From: Marsupella aquatica
Taxonomy: Eukaryota > Marchantiophyta
Direction of reading: 5' to 3'
Length of the DNA: 64,000 nt
Assembly (NCBI GenBank): GCA_973895155.1
Contig: OZ316896.1
Span: 16,554,001 to 16,618,000, forward strand
Positions 26,770 to 38,084 of this stretch are shown here, piece by piece. A program made the position numbers and the translations under genes. Positions within the stretch are counted from its first letter, which is position 1. Each line of letters begins with the position of its first letter. The notes beneath the pieces were generated by a model, which saw only the letters and a list, made by a program, of their open reading frames with translations, was not told the DNA's origin and did not search any database.

Positions 26770-27115
26770 AGGAGATGTCCCGGAAGATGTGGGAGCATCC
26801 TTGTATAGCACACTACCAAAGAAAAAAAGTGTCAAACCAGGTGACAAGGTCTGGAAAGGAGGAGACCCAATAAAGAGGAGGTAACAGGGGAAAAACCCCA
26901 GGAAGACCATCCTTAGTAGTGTTGTCGTCTGGCTGGAGCTGGAGAACATCAGAAGATGTGGGAGCATCCTTGTATACCAAAGAACAAAAAGTGCCAAACC
27001 AGGAGACAAGCTTCTGAAAGCCCCTCTGAAAGCATAGGATCCAATATAGGGGAGGCCCAAGGGAGGTAACATGAAGGAAAAAAAAACCTTAGGAAGACCA
27101 TCCTTGTTAGTGTTG
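26770..27115. repeat. imperfect tandem repeat, about 170-190 bp period
   Basis: The phrase GAAGATGTGGGAGCATCCTT recurs at 26783 and 26952, and AGGAAGACCATCCTT at about 26900 and 27091; the second unit carries insertions. On the minus strand the array lies inside a 170-codon open frame. Its Phe/Leu/Pro-rich peptide follows the repeat and resembles no protein family I know, so I treat it as repeat rather than gene. Confidence 0.65.
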
Positions 27116-27189
27116 CAACATGGATCAAATACACTGATGAGAAAACAAACGGTTGACTTCAAGAAATAATAAAACAACAAGTGTAACAA

Positions 27190-28436
27190 GTTATAGTTTT
27201 ACTACCTCAAAATAGTAATTATACTCCTGTAAGGTTTCCTTTTTACTTGGGAATACAGATTTGCACCCAATACCTATCTATATAACTAACCTTAAACAGC
27301 AGCTAGAGTTCACTTGGGGTCTAGACTGTGAGCATGAAGCTTCTAGACCCTAACTCTAGATAAAGACAAAACTAATAAGGACAAAACTGAAAGTGCATAT
27401 TCAAAACAGGCATGGGGGCAAAGATGCCAAGGGGAAACAACATAGATTCTTTTGCCAGGTTTTTGTTTGTTTTATCTCTATTTACGTCAATCAGGCTAGT
27501 GCTCTAAATGCCCCTAATTCAGAAAAGCAATGCTCAAGTTTTCTGCAAATGTAATGGGGTGAAAAGGCATGTGAGTACGTCTCTTCCAGCTCAGAGTTAA
27601 GTTACACAGAACTGAGTAATAGTAATGTCTAGGCCCCAATGTCTCTTTTTGCAAACATACGGTGTGACTTTAGGTGTGAGCAGGCCACCTTACACTGAGG
27701 GGAGTCAGTGCTAAAGTGTTGCACTCAACTCAGGATCTCCTCTGCCCCTTGAAGCTGGCTATTGAAGCCCTTGTACTCCAACTGGCCCTCGCCTATGCTA
27801 TGTTTAACTCAAGCAGTCCAACTTGAGCTCTCCAATGCTCAAGGTGTGTGCTGCTCCTCAAGCCGCATAGAGCTCTCATGCTGCTGCTACAGTACTTGCA
27901 CCTCCAGCTTATTTGAGTGCGCTGCCATGGGTGGAACATTATAACCTATGTGGAAGAACATATTCACTTCTTAACATTCCAAAAAAGATATGGGTAACAA
28001 AATGGCAACAAATTCTAAAAATATTGCGCGTGATATTTCTACGAGTCTACTTTTCTGGGAATTCCATGATACCTAGCCCAAAACTGTGTTTAAAGCTTCT
28101 TTCAACGGAAAACAACTTTCTGGGGAATTGTGCTTCGGGTTTCAGGCTGACTTGCATGCAATTTCATCTCCTCCCCTTTTCAAAGATGGCCCCAATGTTT
28201 TTCAAGCACGCCATTTTTGGAATGTCAAATGTTTGGGCTGGGAGCCGTTTCTTTTAAACAAATTTATTTTTGCATAAATTATATATACGCCCCTCTCTTA
28301 CTAAGGCTCGGGCTAAGGCTACAACTACAGTACTACTTAGAATCCCACAAAGCGCCCAATATGCTCAGGTGGGTTGGTGCAGGATTCCAACATCTCAAAC
28401 AATACAATCCACTTTGCATAAGTGCATACCATAGTT
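27190..28436. other. no gene recognised
   Basis: Short open frames only. The frame of about 110 codons at 27.91-28.26 kb on the plus strand has no recognisable motif and low-complexity flanks. Confidence 0.4.
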
Positions 28437-28591
28437 AAGTGCCCTAAGATTATAGCGGAAGTAGGCATGGTTGAGGGGTAACTCACTTGGGTAAGGACTC
28501 ATAGGTCTTGGGTTCAAATGTTGTAACTGGCCCCTTTCCATGGGGTTTCATGCATTTCCCCTTATAAAAAAAAGTGCCATAAGATTATAGC
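28437..28591 (+). mobile_element. SINE with 20-bp target-site duplication
   Basis: A 20-bp flanking direct repeat (AAGTGCCCTAAGATTATAGC at 28437-28456 and 28572-28591, one mismatch) brackets a 115-bp body. The body has a tRNA-like A-box region (TAGGCATGGTTGAGG) and a B-box-like GGTTCAAATGT about 50 bases later, and ends in an A-rich tail. Long target duplications plus an A tail are hallmarks of LINE-mobilised SINEs. The single mismatch implies fairly recent insertion. A related copy lies at 53.46 kb. Confidence 0.75.
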
Positions 28592-29223
28592 AGTTTTTTT
28601 ATGTAAATGCAGCAAAAACCCCTTAAACCTCACTAAACAACAAATACCAACACTCACCAGCTAGATACCAGCATTTCTGTCTATATTTGCTACACATGCA
28701 TTTATCAGTTACTGAAACTGATACATTAGAAGATTTTGATAAGTGCAACATACAATTGCATTATATAGTTTTGTGGACTTATGCTATTGAGTTGTGCAAT
28801 ATGAGGGCTTGAGGTTTGAGTAGGCCTATGTGTGTGACCTGACAACACACATGCGGAAGTGCATATTAATAGATTTTCCATGAACTTACTGGGTCTTCCA
28901 ACAATGCACATATGGACAAGTGCAGAAATACTAATCTGTGCACTTATAAATGTAATACATACAACAGAATTGTGCAGGCTTGGGGTATCTTCCTAGGAAC
29001 CACTTACACATACTAGGGCATCTCAAATCAGCTGTTTCCCATTTGTTTTCAGTCAGTCCATATAGGATATTTCTTTCCACAACCCGGGCCACACCTGTGA
29101 CCTGGGCCGTGACAAATATCCAACTTTTTGGCAATATCAGATACAAGATACCAATATACATCTTCAAAGGGGAATCTCCAAGGGATTTAGGAAAGTATAT
29201 GATTTCATGGGCTACACAACATC

Positions 29224-29600
29224 ATCAGTTATCAGTTTTGATGCTAAAAAAATTATGAATCTCAGTTGAGTAGCTGAGATGGGGCCTTTGTGCCTCCGCA
29301 CATCTCAACTGGGCAGGCAAGATTGACTCAATCTCGGCTGACCTTGCCGAGATAGGCGTAAGGACAAAAAAACTGGACACAAAAATAAAAAAACATAGAA
29401 TCTTGGAAAACCCCACCCATGATCTCAGCTGACCTCTCCAAGATGGGGTGTACGCACACCCCAAAGTGAAAAAATTCAAAAAACAATTCTCCCTTAAATT
29501 TTGAAAAAAGTTTTAAAAATAAAATTGATTTTTTCTTGCACTGCAACTCAACGGCCTCTTTGAGATGAGTTGGCACCTGATATCAAATTGACTGATAGAC
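29224..29600. repeat. GAGAT/CTCAGCTGA-rich repetitive stretch
   Basis: Repeated ATCTCAGCTGA / CTCAACTG words and their reverse complements occur at about 29260, 29310 and 29425, mixed with A-rich DNA. Possibly a decayed inverted-repeat element. No gene seen. Confidence 0.3.
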
Positions 29601-29619
29601 TGATAAATGACGAGATTAC

Positions 29620-29862
29620 TTGTCTTTGACTCCATACTCAGAGAAGGTTAAAATGATGTTCAGGCCTGGTCTTTTAGAATGCGTAACATTACTATCAAGT
29701 CTCATCAAGTTCAGGGTATTTAATTGCTTTGATGTTTTTGACTATTGTCAACATGAGCCAAATCATTACAAAATATTTCATATGCTGACAGACTTATTAT
29801 ATGAAATAAATGGAACAACACATGATGAGGAGCTCAAACAGTATGTCACACCATTCTAGGTA
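29620..29862 (+). other. orphan coding-like segment, unknown protein
   Basis: Eighty open codons ending in TAG just before the presumed retroelement edge. A possible splice acceptor (ACTCAG) lies at about 29636-29641. The peptide is balanced in composition (FDVFDYCQHEPNHYKIF in the middle, EINGTTHDEELKQY near the end) and reads like real protein, but I recognise no family. It may be the last exon of a gene fragment interrupted or captured by the neighbouring element. Confidence 0.25.
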
Positions 29863-29863
29863 G

Positions 29864-32800
29864 TGTTAGAGTGTATCGTACTATCTAGATCCGTATGTTT
29901 GATATGTGTGCTAGATATGAGCCGATAAGGTTTCGTTAGGTTTGTGTGAGAGGGTAATTCTCTCTTGTGAGGATTGAAAGGTTATCTTTAAATGTTGAGC
30001 CTTGGAGAGGGGAGCTTGTGTGGTGACTATGGTGGCTGAGAGCTCTCTCTATATAGCGTGGATTCCTTGAGTGCAAGGTGCATTGGCTTGACATATGTGT
30101 GAGATCGGATCGGACGGGATTGAGTGCGTTTTGGCATCGATCGTGGTTTGGATTCTATTGAGATTACATTGAAAGATCGATCTGGAACTCTGCTACCGTA
30201 CAGACTGTTGGACAAAGCTTCAATTTTCTGTTTGATTGTGTTTGGCAATGGTTTGTGGTCTCGGATCGCGTATCGTATTGCTTGTGGATCGCTGGTATGT
30301 GGATCCAAGTTAAGATCGTATGAGTTTTATTCTTGAGCGGATCTGGAGTTAGAGGTTCGACAGATCTGTAGCCTGTATGCAGTGCTAATCAGATTCAGAT
30401 CACGTTGGTATTGGATCTGTCGACAGTCTGTGTTCCTTGCCTATCGATTGACTGGCTGAGATTGAGTGCGACGGTGTTCGATCTGTGCCTTGCCTTCAAC
30501 CGCTACTGATTTTTGCTTGGACAGTGCATAATTTTGTGAACGATCGAACAAGCCGGATCAATACTTGTTGTGCCGGTAGTTATTTTGTGAAGGAAACTGA
30601 GTTTGAAAGTTGTTGTTTTTGATCAACGACGCCCGTACAGTCGTAGATGCAGATCTACCATTTTCGTGGAGGAAGCAATTGCAAAATGTTGATGAATTGA
30701 TTGATTGTTGCTGAGTTGCGATCGTTTGTGGTTATTGTTCCCGACCAGACAACTGTCATACGACATTGCCTTTGGGCACAGTGAGGATGCACCGAACCCT
30801 GTATTTTTGCACAGTGAGTGCTCTCGAATGTTGCAAAATCTGAATCGAGTCTCGGCGTAGCGAAGCGTTGCGGGCGTGAAGGGCTCACTCTTTGGCTCAT
30901 CTCGGCATTTTGAGGCTTTGAGGCAAGTCATGGTTACTCAGGATGAGGGGCGTGAGAGCGGAGTAGGAGCGGGCGGGCTAGCAAGCCAGCTTGTTGGTAC
31001 ATGAGGAGAATTGCAAGTGCTGCCATTTTGGAGTGGCAGATTTGGTGCATAATGACAAGTGAGAGTTCACTCATCCCAAAGCTATTCCTCCCCTCATGCG
31101 CTTAACTAGCTAGTTCTTATGTGGTGCATTGTACATGCTTCCTTCCACATTTGATGTCCAAAGAATGAGTCCCTTAGTAGGGATTTTATCCACTTCTAAA
31201 TCTATCTAAATACTTTGTTTGAACTCGTTTGCAATGGATTCTTGGGTATTTGACATTGGATCCTTGAGGCCTATTATGAAGGCCCTACATTGAACATTAT
31301 GAACATTGTGTGATCAGTTTGTGATCACTCTTGGTGTGGAGAGTTGCTATTTATCCATTCTTGTTGTTGGACCCACTCCACACACGCTTCCTACCTATGC
31401 ACCATGTTAGTGTTGTGTGGGCGCTTGATTCCATACGAGTGATTTGGGTTTGCAACCGAACACTCTAGTTGTGCTATGTATTTCTCCCATGGTGATGTTG
31501 GAGTGATGCCTCACAGACCATGGTGAGTGCTTGTGGTGCTGGTAGGGACAGACTGCCCCGTTAGGGTTAGCACATAGATTACATTCATGGCTACGGTTTG
31601 AGTGATTGGTCATCACGGATTCTTCTGGTGTTGCGGGGCTACCCGATGGATGATGGACCGGTTTCACTCGGAGCGGGGTGCATTTTTGGCCATCAACATT
31701 GGTAATAGTCAGCAGCGCAGCTTTAGACAATGATTCTAATGAGCTCTGTGACCAGTTCTTCTTGTCATCAAGTGATTGCACCTTTGTTGTGGGATATGGA
31801 AGAAATGTACGAGGCTACGAAGGGGCCACGGTGGTATACTGGTGGAGCTGGCATGATTGATCTGGATGACTTCATCCAGGAGTTTGATATGTGGTGCAAT
31901 ATGCAGACATTGCATAATGCCATTGTTTACCCCTTTCATGACATGGAAGGGATTATTTCAACATTTGGAGGGGCCACTCATGGATGATTACCATGAGTTT
32001 TGGAAGGCTCATTTGGTTGAGATTGAGGCATGAAGGTAGCCTTGGTCACCTAATTATGTGTCCATCACCTATGGTACTAGTGCGGCTGCCCAACCCATTG
32101 CCACAACTACTGCTTTTTCTAGCAGCACTAGCTAGAGTGGCACACCATCCACTAGTACCACACTAGCAGCATCCATCGCTACTCCTACTGGTGTGATTGT
32201 GAGAGAGACTAGAGCTGCGCTAGCATTTAACTCTGTGGTGGAGTTCTTTGAGGTACTAAAGCAGAACTATCAGGGTGTGAGAAATGATAAGTTGAAGGGT
32301 CTCGAGGAGTTTCAGCACAAGACTGGAGAGAGTCTACGTGAGGCATACACTCGTATGCGCAGATTGATCACTGTCACCAAGGGAGTGACAAAGGCCCAGG
32401 CAGTCCAGTTTTGGTATGCAATTCTAGATAGAGAATTGCGACATAGAGTGAGAGATGTCACCCTGCTTAGGGATACAGATACCACATTGACAGTTGTTTT
32501 TACACTTTCTAAGCGCATTTAGCTCAATATGGTTCATGAGAAAGTGATGACTTCCAAATTTGCCAAGGAAGCACCAAAGGCTGCATCTACCCCCACATCA
32601 CAGCCTACTACATGCAAGAACCAAAGGGAGAAGCCCACTGCACGGGAATCTACCAGTTAGAGACCTGTGCCTTCCTATGTTGGACAACAGTCAAGATGTT
32701 GGACCTGTGGTGGGGACCATGCACAACAATATTGCCCTGATCATAGAGGGCCAGGAGGGGCCTCAGCACCTGATCAACGACAGTGTGATCATTGTGGAGC

Positions 32801-33960
32801 TCCTAGACACACCAAGGATAGGTGTTTCTCACTCCATCCTGAGTTACGGAGAGGAGGACAACGCACACATGATCAGGGAAGAGGAGGTAGAGGTGATGGT
32901 CATGGCCGAGGTATGCCACATGCAGGAAGACAGGGAGGTGATGCTGCTCCTACTATGACCACATATCCTAAGGATGCAAAGATTGCTCAATTGGAACAAC
33001 AACTAGCTGCTATGGCTAGTTCTCAAGTGAGACCTACTTTTGGTGATGGGGCTTCTACATCTCATGGAGCTTCCACATCCTATGGGGCTGATGGAGACCT
33101 TGCCACCATGGGATTCATGTGTGGCACTGCGCATATTGATGCATCAACAACTTTGACATGTGGGGTAGCCAAAGCTCTTGAGCCTCAAGGAGCAGTAGTG
33201 GAGCTAGATCCATAGAGGGGGGATGCACATCGTCAGACAAAGCTTTCTTAGTCTTTTACATTGTCAGAGATAGTTTGGGCTGCCTCTTTGAACCCAATTT
33301 GGACAAACCCTAGTGTGGGTAAGTTGGCAGATTCATAGGATGTTGCAGCAGGGATGATAGGTACCTTGCTGGGGGTGGCTACCACCATAGTGCACACCCC
33401 ACTATTTTCAGCGACAGATATGCTGACATTGGGGGTTGGTCTAGCTAATGTGTTTAAATTAGCAACCACATTATGCGAGGATACTCCAGTTTTGGCTTTT
33501 CATGTTGAGGCAGCATGCAGTTTTGGAGCAGCAGAGTTGACATCATCTATTGCTACTAGTGAGACATGGCATGCAGCAACGGCAAAGTTGATAAATTTTC
33601 CAACACGCCCTGCATTTGAGAGAACTAGGTTTAAACCAAACGTTGTGTCATTGGATAATCGGAGTGGTATATTTTGATTAGTTGGGCCTACTAGAGCAAT
33701 ATACCAGCTAGAGAGAGTGTTACTGGATACTGGTGCCCAACCCTTGATGTTGGGTAAGTCTGCAGTACGAGAGGATTGGGATTGCATCCAGATGATCTGG
33801 AGGAGTGTTCCTTTCCTATTCAGACTTCATTGGGGGGACCTACACCCACACAACACATCACCAGACGACCACTTGACTTGCAGATTCAAGAGGGTCATGC
33901 AAAGGATAGCTCTCACATACAGACGCGAGCTATTTTGTTGTTTTGTTGTCTGTGTTTTGA
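29864..33960 (+). mobile_element. decayed LTR-type retroelement carrying Gag and protease only
   Basis: The right half encodes retrotransposon Gag with two CCHC zinc knuckles and then a retropepsin DTGA motif, all on the plus strand. The left edge is tentatively set at TGTTAGAGTG (29864), which looks like an LTR start; a TATA-like TATATAG lies at about 30050. No reverse transcriptase, RNase H or integrase follows the protease, and no matching 3' LTR was found, so the right edge is only where recognisable protein ends. Stop codons and at least two frameshifts show the copy is dead. The large leader (30.1-31.7 kb) has no coding content. Whether the LTR extends to about 30.3 kb or further is unclear. 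Confidence 0.7.
31730..33215 (+). pseudogene. retrotransposon Gag (two zinc knuckles), disrupted
   Basis: Gag homology runs through three blocks. An N-terminal block (31730-31987) contains FIQEFDMWCN. After a frameshift near 31960, a capsid-like block (32193-32522) contains FFEVLKQNYQGVRNDKL, LREAYTRMRRL and FWYAILDREL. The nucleocapsid block (32667-33215) has CWTCGGDHAQQYC (C-x2-C-x3-H-x4-C) and CDHCGAPRHTKDRC (C-x2-C-x4-H-x4-C), followed by a Gly/Arg-rich stretch. The second and third blocks share a frame, separated by TAG stops at 32520 and about 32657. The stops and the frameshift mean no functional Gag. The product would package element RNA in virus-like particles in an active relative. 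Family assignment (Ty3-like versus other) cannot be made without the polymerase. Confidence 0.8.
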
Positions 33961-33997
33961 TTCCAAATCCATCACCATGGCTCAACTGCTTAATTAG
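33354..33997 (+). pseudogene. retropepsin-like aspartic protease remnant
   Basis: In the same frame as Gag, past several stops (33213, 33675), the sequence LLDTGAQPLMLGKSAV at about 33720-33767 carries the retropepsin D-T-G catalytic triplet. Homology continues after a frameshift near 33775, in another frame, with LGLHPDDLEECSFPIQTSLG, and fades by about 33960. The protease would process Gag in a live element. Disrupted by stops and the frameshift. Confidence 0.7.
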
Positions 33998-34286
33998 CTC
34001 ACTTATGAACTGTACCCTAAACCATGGCTTGTTTGGGTTTGCCAAAATCTTTACCAGAATCTCTTTATTGGAATCATGCAAACAAGGATTCCTTGTTGGC
34101 AAATGGAATCATTGAAAATTGCTCTAATCTTGCAAGTCTCCAAGACAAACAAGAACAATAAATACAATAATCTAGGGTGGGGAGAGATGAATTGCCAAGA
34201 TAAACTGTATCAACAAAAGCTGAGCCGAGTAGATAGAAAGATCACATAAATCATGTTCCAACAATGACAGCTCAGGCTACTACGTA

Positions 34287-34599
34287 GCTCAAGGCTCGGG
34301 GGTCTCACTATACGGATGCCTCCCCATCACCTGCGACGTTTTTAGGCCTCGGACCCCCTAAAGTGTAAGAATTTTTTTAATTTTTTCAACCCCTATAAAG
34401 TTGGAATATTCTTGGAATATTCCAAAATTTTGGTTATAAGGACCCTAATGTTCTTATAAGTTTCAAAATTGGATTTAAAAGACCCTATTGTTCTTCTCAA
34501 AAAATTCTTAAGTCTTCCCTTTGAACCAATAAAATGACCCTATACTTTGTCGCACGTGATATGCCATTTTTGTGGAAGTGAAACCCCCGAGGCTCAAGG
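34287..34599. mobile_element. hAT-type MITE, copy 1
   Basis: The element spans 34295-34591 (297 bp), between perfect 8-bp target duplications GCTCAAGG (34287-34294 and 34592-34599). Terminal inverted repeats are CTCGGGGGTCTCACT at the left and CTCGGGGGTTTCACT at the right, read inward. An 8-bp duplication with short TIRs is the hAT superfamily signature. The interior is non-coding and AT-rich, so movement would need a transposase supplied elsewhere. Copy 2 lies 1.2 kb away in the same orientation. Confidence 0.85.
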
Positions 34600-34733
34600 T
34601 CACGGACAGCAAGTTATGCAAGTCTCCCTAAATTGCCCACCAGTAGCTTTCATTTGTAACACACACAGAACTTGTGGTACACTAATATCTGAGAAGAGAA
34701 TACAACCCATCATGAAAAGGCATTTCCTGCACA

Positions 34734-35192
34734 ATGGACTACTATGGTCCCTCAGCTGCCCATGAGTTTACTGCCGGTGAGTCCTATACCATGTTTGCGA
34801 TAGTGCTGAGCATGTTGCATGGGCAATCTGAGGAGTTCGAAATTGGGAAGAAACTCCCTTATGTTTTTCTTACCTACGGGCAAGAAGAGGCATATATTAT
34901 AACTTACAAACTTGACTTCCAGATTTTATCAATTCCTCCCCAGGGAGCCATTGGTATGACACCTCTTTGCCATAGCTCAGGCCCAAGTTTGAACGTCACC
35001 ATCGCATAACAACAGTTGCCCAACAACATGGTTTTATTCACCAAACAAAGACCAGCCAATGTTTTGACGTCCGTTGAGCAGGTTTTGAGAATGAGGGAAG
35101 CGGTGTTGTCCATTACACCCAAGCTGGTTTATGCTAGGGAGAATGGAGAATTTGTCTATGCCTTCAAAGTCAGAGTACAGAATGTTCTCTAA
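34734..35192 (+). pseudogene. orphan coding-like segment with one internal stop
   Basis: From the ATG at 34734 one frame stays open for 91 codons, meets TAA at 35007-35009, then continues open for another 60 codons in the same frame to TAA at 35190-35192. The peptide before the stop (SEEFEIGKKLPYVFLTYGQ) and after it (TSVEQVLRMREAVLSITPKL) both look like real protein, so this is probably a gene or element fragment with one nonsense mutation. It lies between the two hAT MITEs. I do not recognise the family. Confidence 0.35.
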
Positions 35193-35807
35193 GATCCAAT
35201 AATGTCATTGACTTGGCAAATAAGTCGTCTTTGTTAAAAGGTCAAGGATGAGGATCACCAATGCAGGTTAGAGGCAGCAGTGCATGCCTAGCGGGCAAGA
35301 CTGGTATCTCAGACTTTGTTGTGTAGCTCAAAGGGACCCTTCGCCCAGAACAGATGTGCGCGATCTGTCAATGATTTTTTTAATCTTTCTTGTGGTAACG
35401 TTCGAAGGGAATAATTTAAATGCTGCCACTGGAAGGAAAATTGGGAGTCAGGCTGGCGGCTAACTCTTATAAAATGTGAACTCAATTTTCCTTCCAAAGC
35501 GTAGAGGAAATAAGGAGTTCTTATTTATGTTTGTTAGAAAGGAAATAATTGAAACTTTGTTGCCCAAGTCTCTTCGATAGATTTTGGACTCCTCGGCAAT
35601 GTGCAAGTGTCATCCTTGATTCTGCTTGCACATTGCGATACCAAGGCACTATGCTAAGATGTGATTGAATTTGGAGATTTGATAGAAACTTATTTATACA
35701 CAAATTTGTGCCGCAATCTCATCTTGTTCACAATTGCAAATGACAGATGCATGCACCCAAGTTCATTTTATCAATGCAAACATAACACGCTAGTGGCTCT
35801 ATTGTGG

Positions 35808-36115
35808 GTTGCAAACTTGGGGGCCTCACTATATGGAGGCCTCCCCATCACCTGTGATGTTTTTAGGTCTTGGACCCCTAAAATGTAAGTTTTTAAAATT
35901 TTTAAAACCCCTATAAAGTTAGAATATTCTTAGAATATTCCAAAATTTAGATTAAAAAAGCCTAATGTTCTTCTAAGTCTCAAACTTGAATTTAAATGAC
36001 ACTATTATTCTTCCAAGAAAATTCTTAAATATTCCCTTAGAACCAAAAAAAGAACCTTATCTTTCGTTGCATGTGATTTACCATTTTTATGGAAGTGAAA
36101 CCCCAAGGTTGCAAA
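35808..36115. mobile_element. hAT-type MITE, copy 2
   Basis: The element spans 35816-36107 (292 bp), between perfect 8-bp target duplications GTTGCAAA (35808-35815 and 36108-36115). Terminal repeats are CTTGGGGGCCTCACT at the left and CTTGGGGTTTCACT at the right, read inward. The interior aligns along its length with copy 1 (shared CTCCCCATCACCTG, CCCCTATAAAGTT and GGAATATTC-type blocks), with many substitutions between the two. Confidence 0.85.
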
Positions 36116-36119
36116 CCTT

Positions 36120-37440
36120 GGCACTTTGAGTTTTTGGCTTATACTTGTCCATATCAAGCAGGTGAACTAAAGTGACATGTCAAAGTGTACTGTATTTGAT
36201 TACAGTCTTGTATGATTGTCTTATGTATACTCCCTCACACTCCTGGTTTGGATTGTTTGACAAATTGTTTGCTTTTGGATTGTATTGACAAAATTGTTTG
36301 CTATGATGGTTAATTACCTTTCCAAAGAGTAGTGCATGACTCACAACAATATACCAGCTATGCTTCCAACCTTGGATCCATTGAGCAATCTGGAAACAAA
36401 AGCACATGATTGTGATGTCTTATCATCATTATATGTCCTCTACAGGCCGGGCTGCAAGCAGCCTTCGAAGTTGGAAGTCCTGCTGGGTTGTAAAGGCAAC
36501 AAATATCCAAGCAATGCTGGTTAGAAATCTTATCAACTTTCTGAGATTACTTCTAATCCTGTACATGTCGTGTGATCCACTTGCTTTGCTCAACAGCAGC
36601 TGCAGTACTTGTTCAAGTTGTTGGCCGAGTTGCTCGTCCAGTTGACACAAAGAGTGAACAGAGTACGCAAGATCGAGGCCATGTTGTGTTGCATAGTCTG
36701 AAACATAAGTGCTAGGTAGCATACAATAAATTCTATAAGTAGAGTTTTAAAAGTAGAATTGTACTTAATGTGGCTAAAATAAAGCAACATAACAACCAAC
36801 ATTAAAATTATATAGATGCTGGCTAAGCCATGTCTTGCTCATTGTCTTCCAATGTGTTACCCTAATTATCCAAAGGAACAAGGGGGTCCATGGATTAATT
36901 ACCATTAATTGGTGGACTGGAACCACTCATTAGATAATAATCACACAATATAAATATATAATTATTGAAAATTGGCGTCATCAACACAAAAAGTGAAGTT
37001 GTGGTCATGACTCTCCGAAGTCGATGGCGCAAAGTCGATCGGACCGGAACACATGCGTTAAATTGTAGAGTATTGGTTTATGTTCTGCCAAACTTGGGCC
37101 GGAGCGGGCAACAGCATTGGGGATTGGGACGGGCAGTGTACGGCACCCTGGGAAAGTGGGGGAGCATTAACTTGACATAGATTTAACTCAGGGTAAAACA
37201 ACAGAGTGCATATTTTAGGACAAGTTCTTCAACCACCTCTTGAAAACCTTTAAGAGAATCTCCTATGCTAAACGGGTTTGTCTACTAACTCTTTACAGAA
37301 TGTCACCAAACACTTTGTAGAAATGCTGTGCACGACATTCATTACACCAACATGAAGTATGTTTGTTAGTTCACACAATTGCTACAATGAGATACTCATG
37401 AGTGTTGTGGCCCTTTTGCCTTGGGATACATATGTTAGCT
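36120..37440. other. no gene recognised
   Basis: AT-rich, short open frames only. Nothing supportable. Confidence 0.4.
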
Positions 37441-37442
37441 TG

Positions 37443-37590
37443 AGAGGTATTTTGCTTGATGGACCCCAAACTAAACTTCTCTCCCGAGCTAACCCCATGA
37501 GATTTTGGGAACATTGATGTAGGATCTATCAAGGTCTATTAACAGTCTGGATCATGATGAGGTCCATCAGGCCGGGCCATCAGGTAACAC
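37443..37590. mobile_element. small inverted-repeat (MITE-like) element, copy C
   Basis: TTGATGGACCCC at about 37456-37467 is matched at the right by GAGGTCCATCAGG at about 37559-37571. An outer arm is also visible: GGTATTTTGCTTGATGG against CCATCAGGTAACAC. Shares the AACCCCATGAG interior block with copy B. Confidence 0.45.
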
Positions 37591-38084
37591 TTTTCATTTC
37601 TGCGTACATCAATCATATTCCTGGTTGGCATGATCCTTTGCCAAGTCAAGAATAGCCATTGATTTCCTAACAAAGAAATAAGAACTGTTTGTGTTAGGGT
37701 TTGTACAACCGGTCATTTCGAGGGTCATTCCCATTATATAAGAAACACAACTTTTCCCACTATATTGAAAATAGAGAATTTTTGTGTTACCTTGTTTGGG
37801 AGCCGGTTACTTTGTCTTATTACAATTTTTGATATGTTTTTGTTTTGATTTATTTTAGACAAGGTGTATCCATTGTAGTTTTGGGACTTCAATTTTTGTT
37901 AGCCCCTTCTTAATGTTTTTAATTTACTTTTCTGAGACCCCCCTTTAGGCTTATATAATTTATTTTTCAATCTTGCCAAACCATGTTAGAATATGTTGTT
38001 TATCCTTATATTCAAGTTATACTAAATTGATTCTTCATACACTAGAGATAACCTAGACCCTCAGCTATCTATTGTCAAGAGTGT

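Noticed and set aside
36965-37180. plus-strand frame with VVVMTLRSR, resembling the link before some retroelement proteases
   Set aside because: The resemblance is a few residues long, and no Gag or protease motif flanks it.
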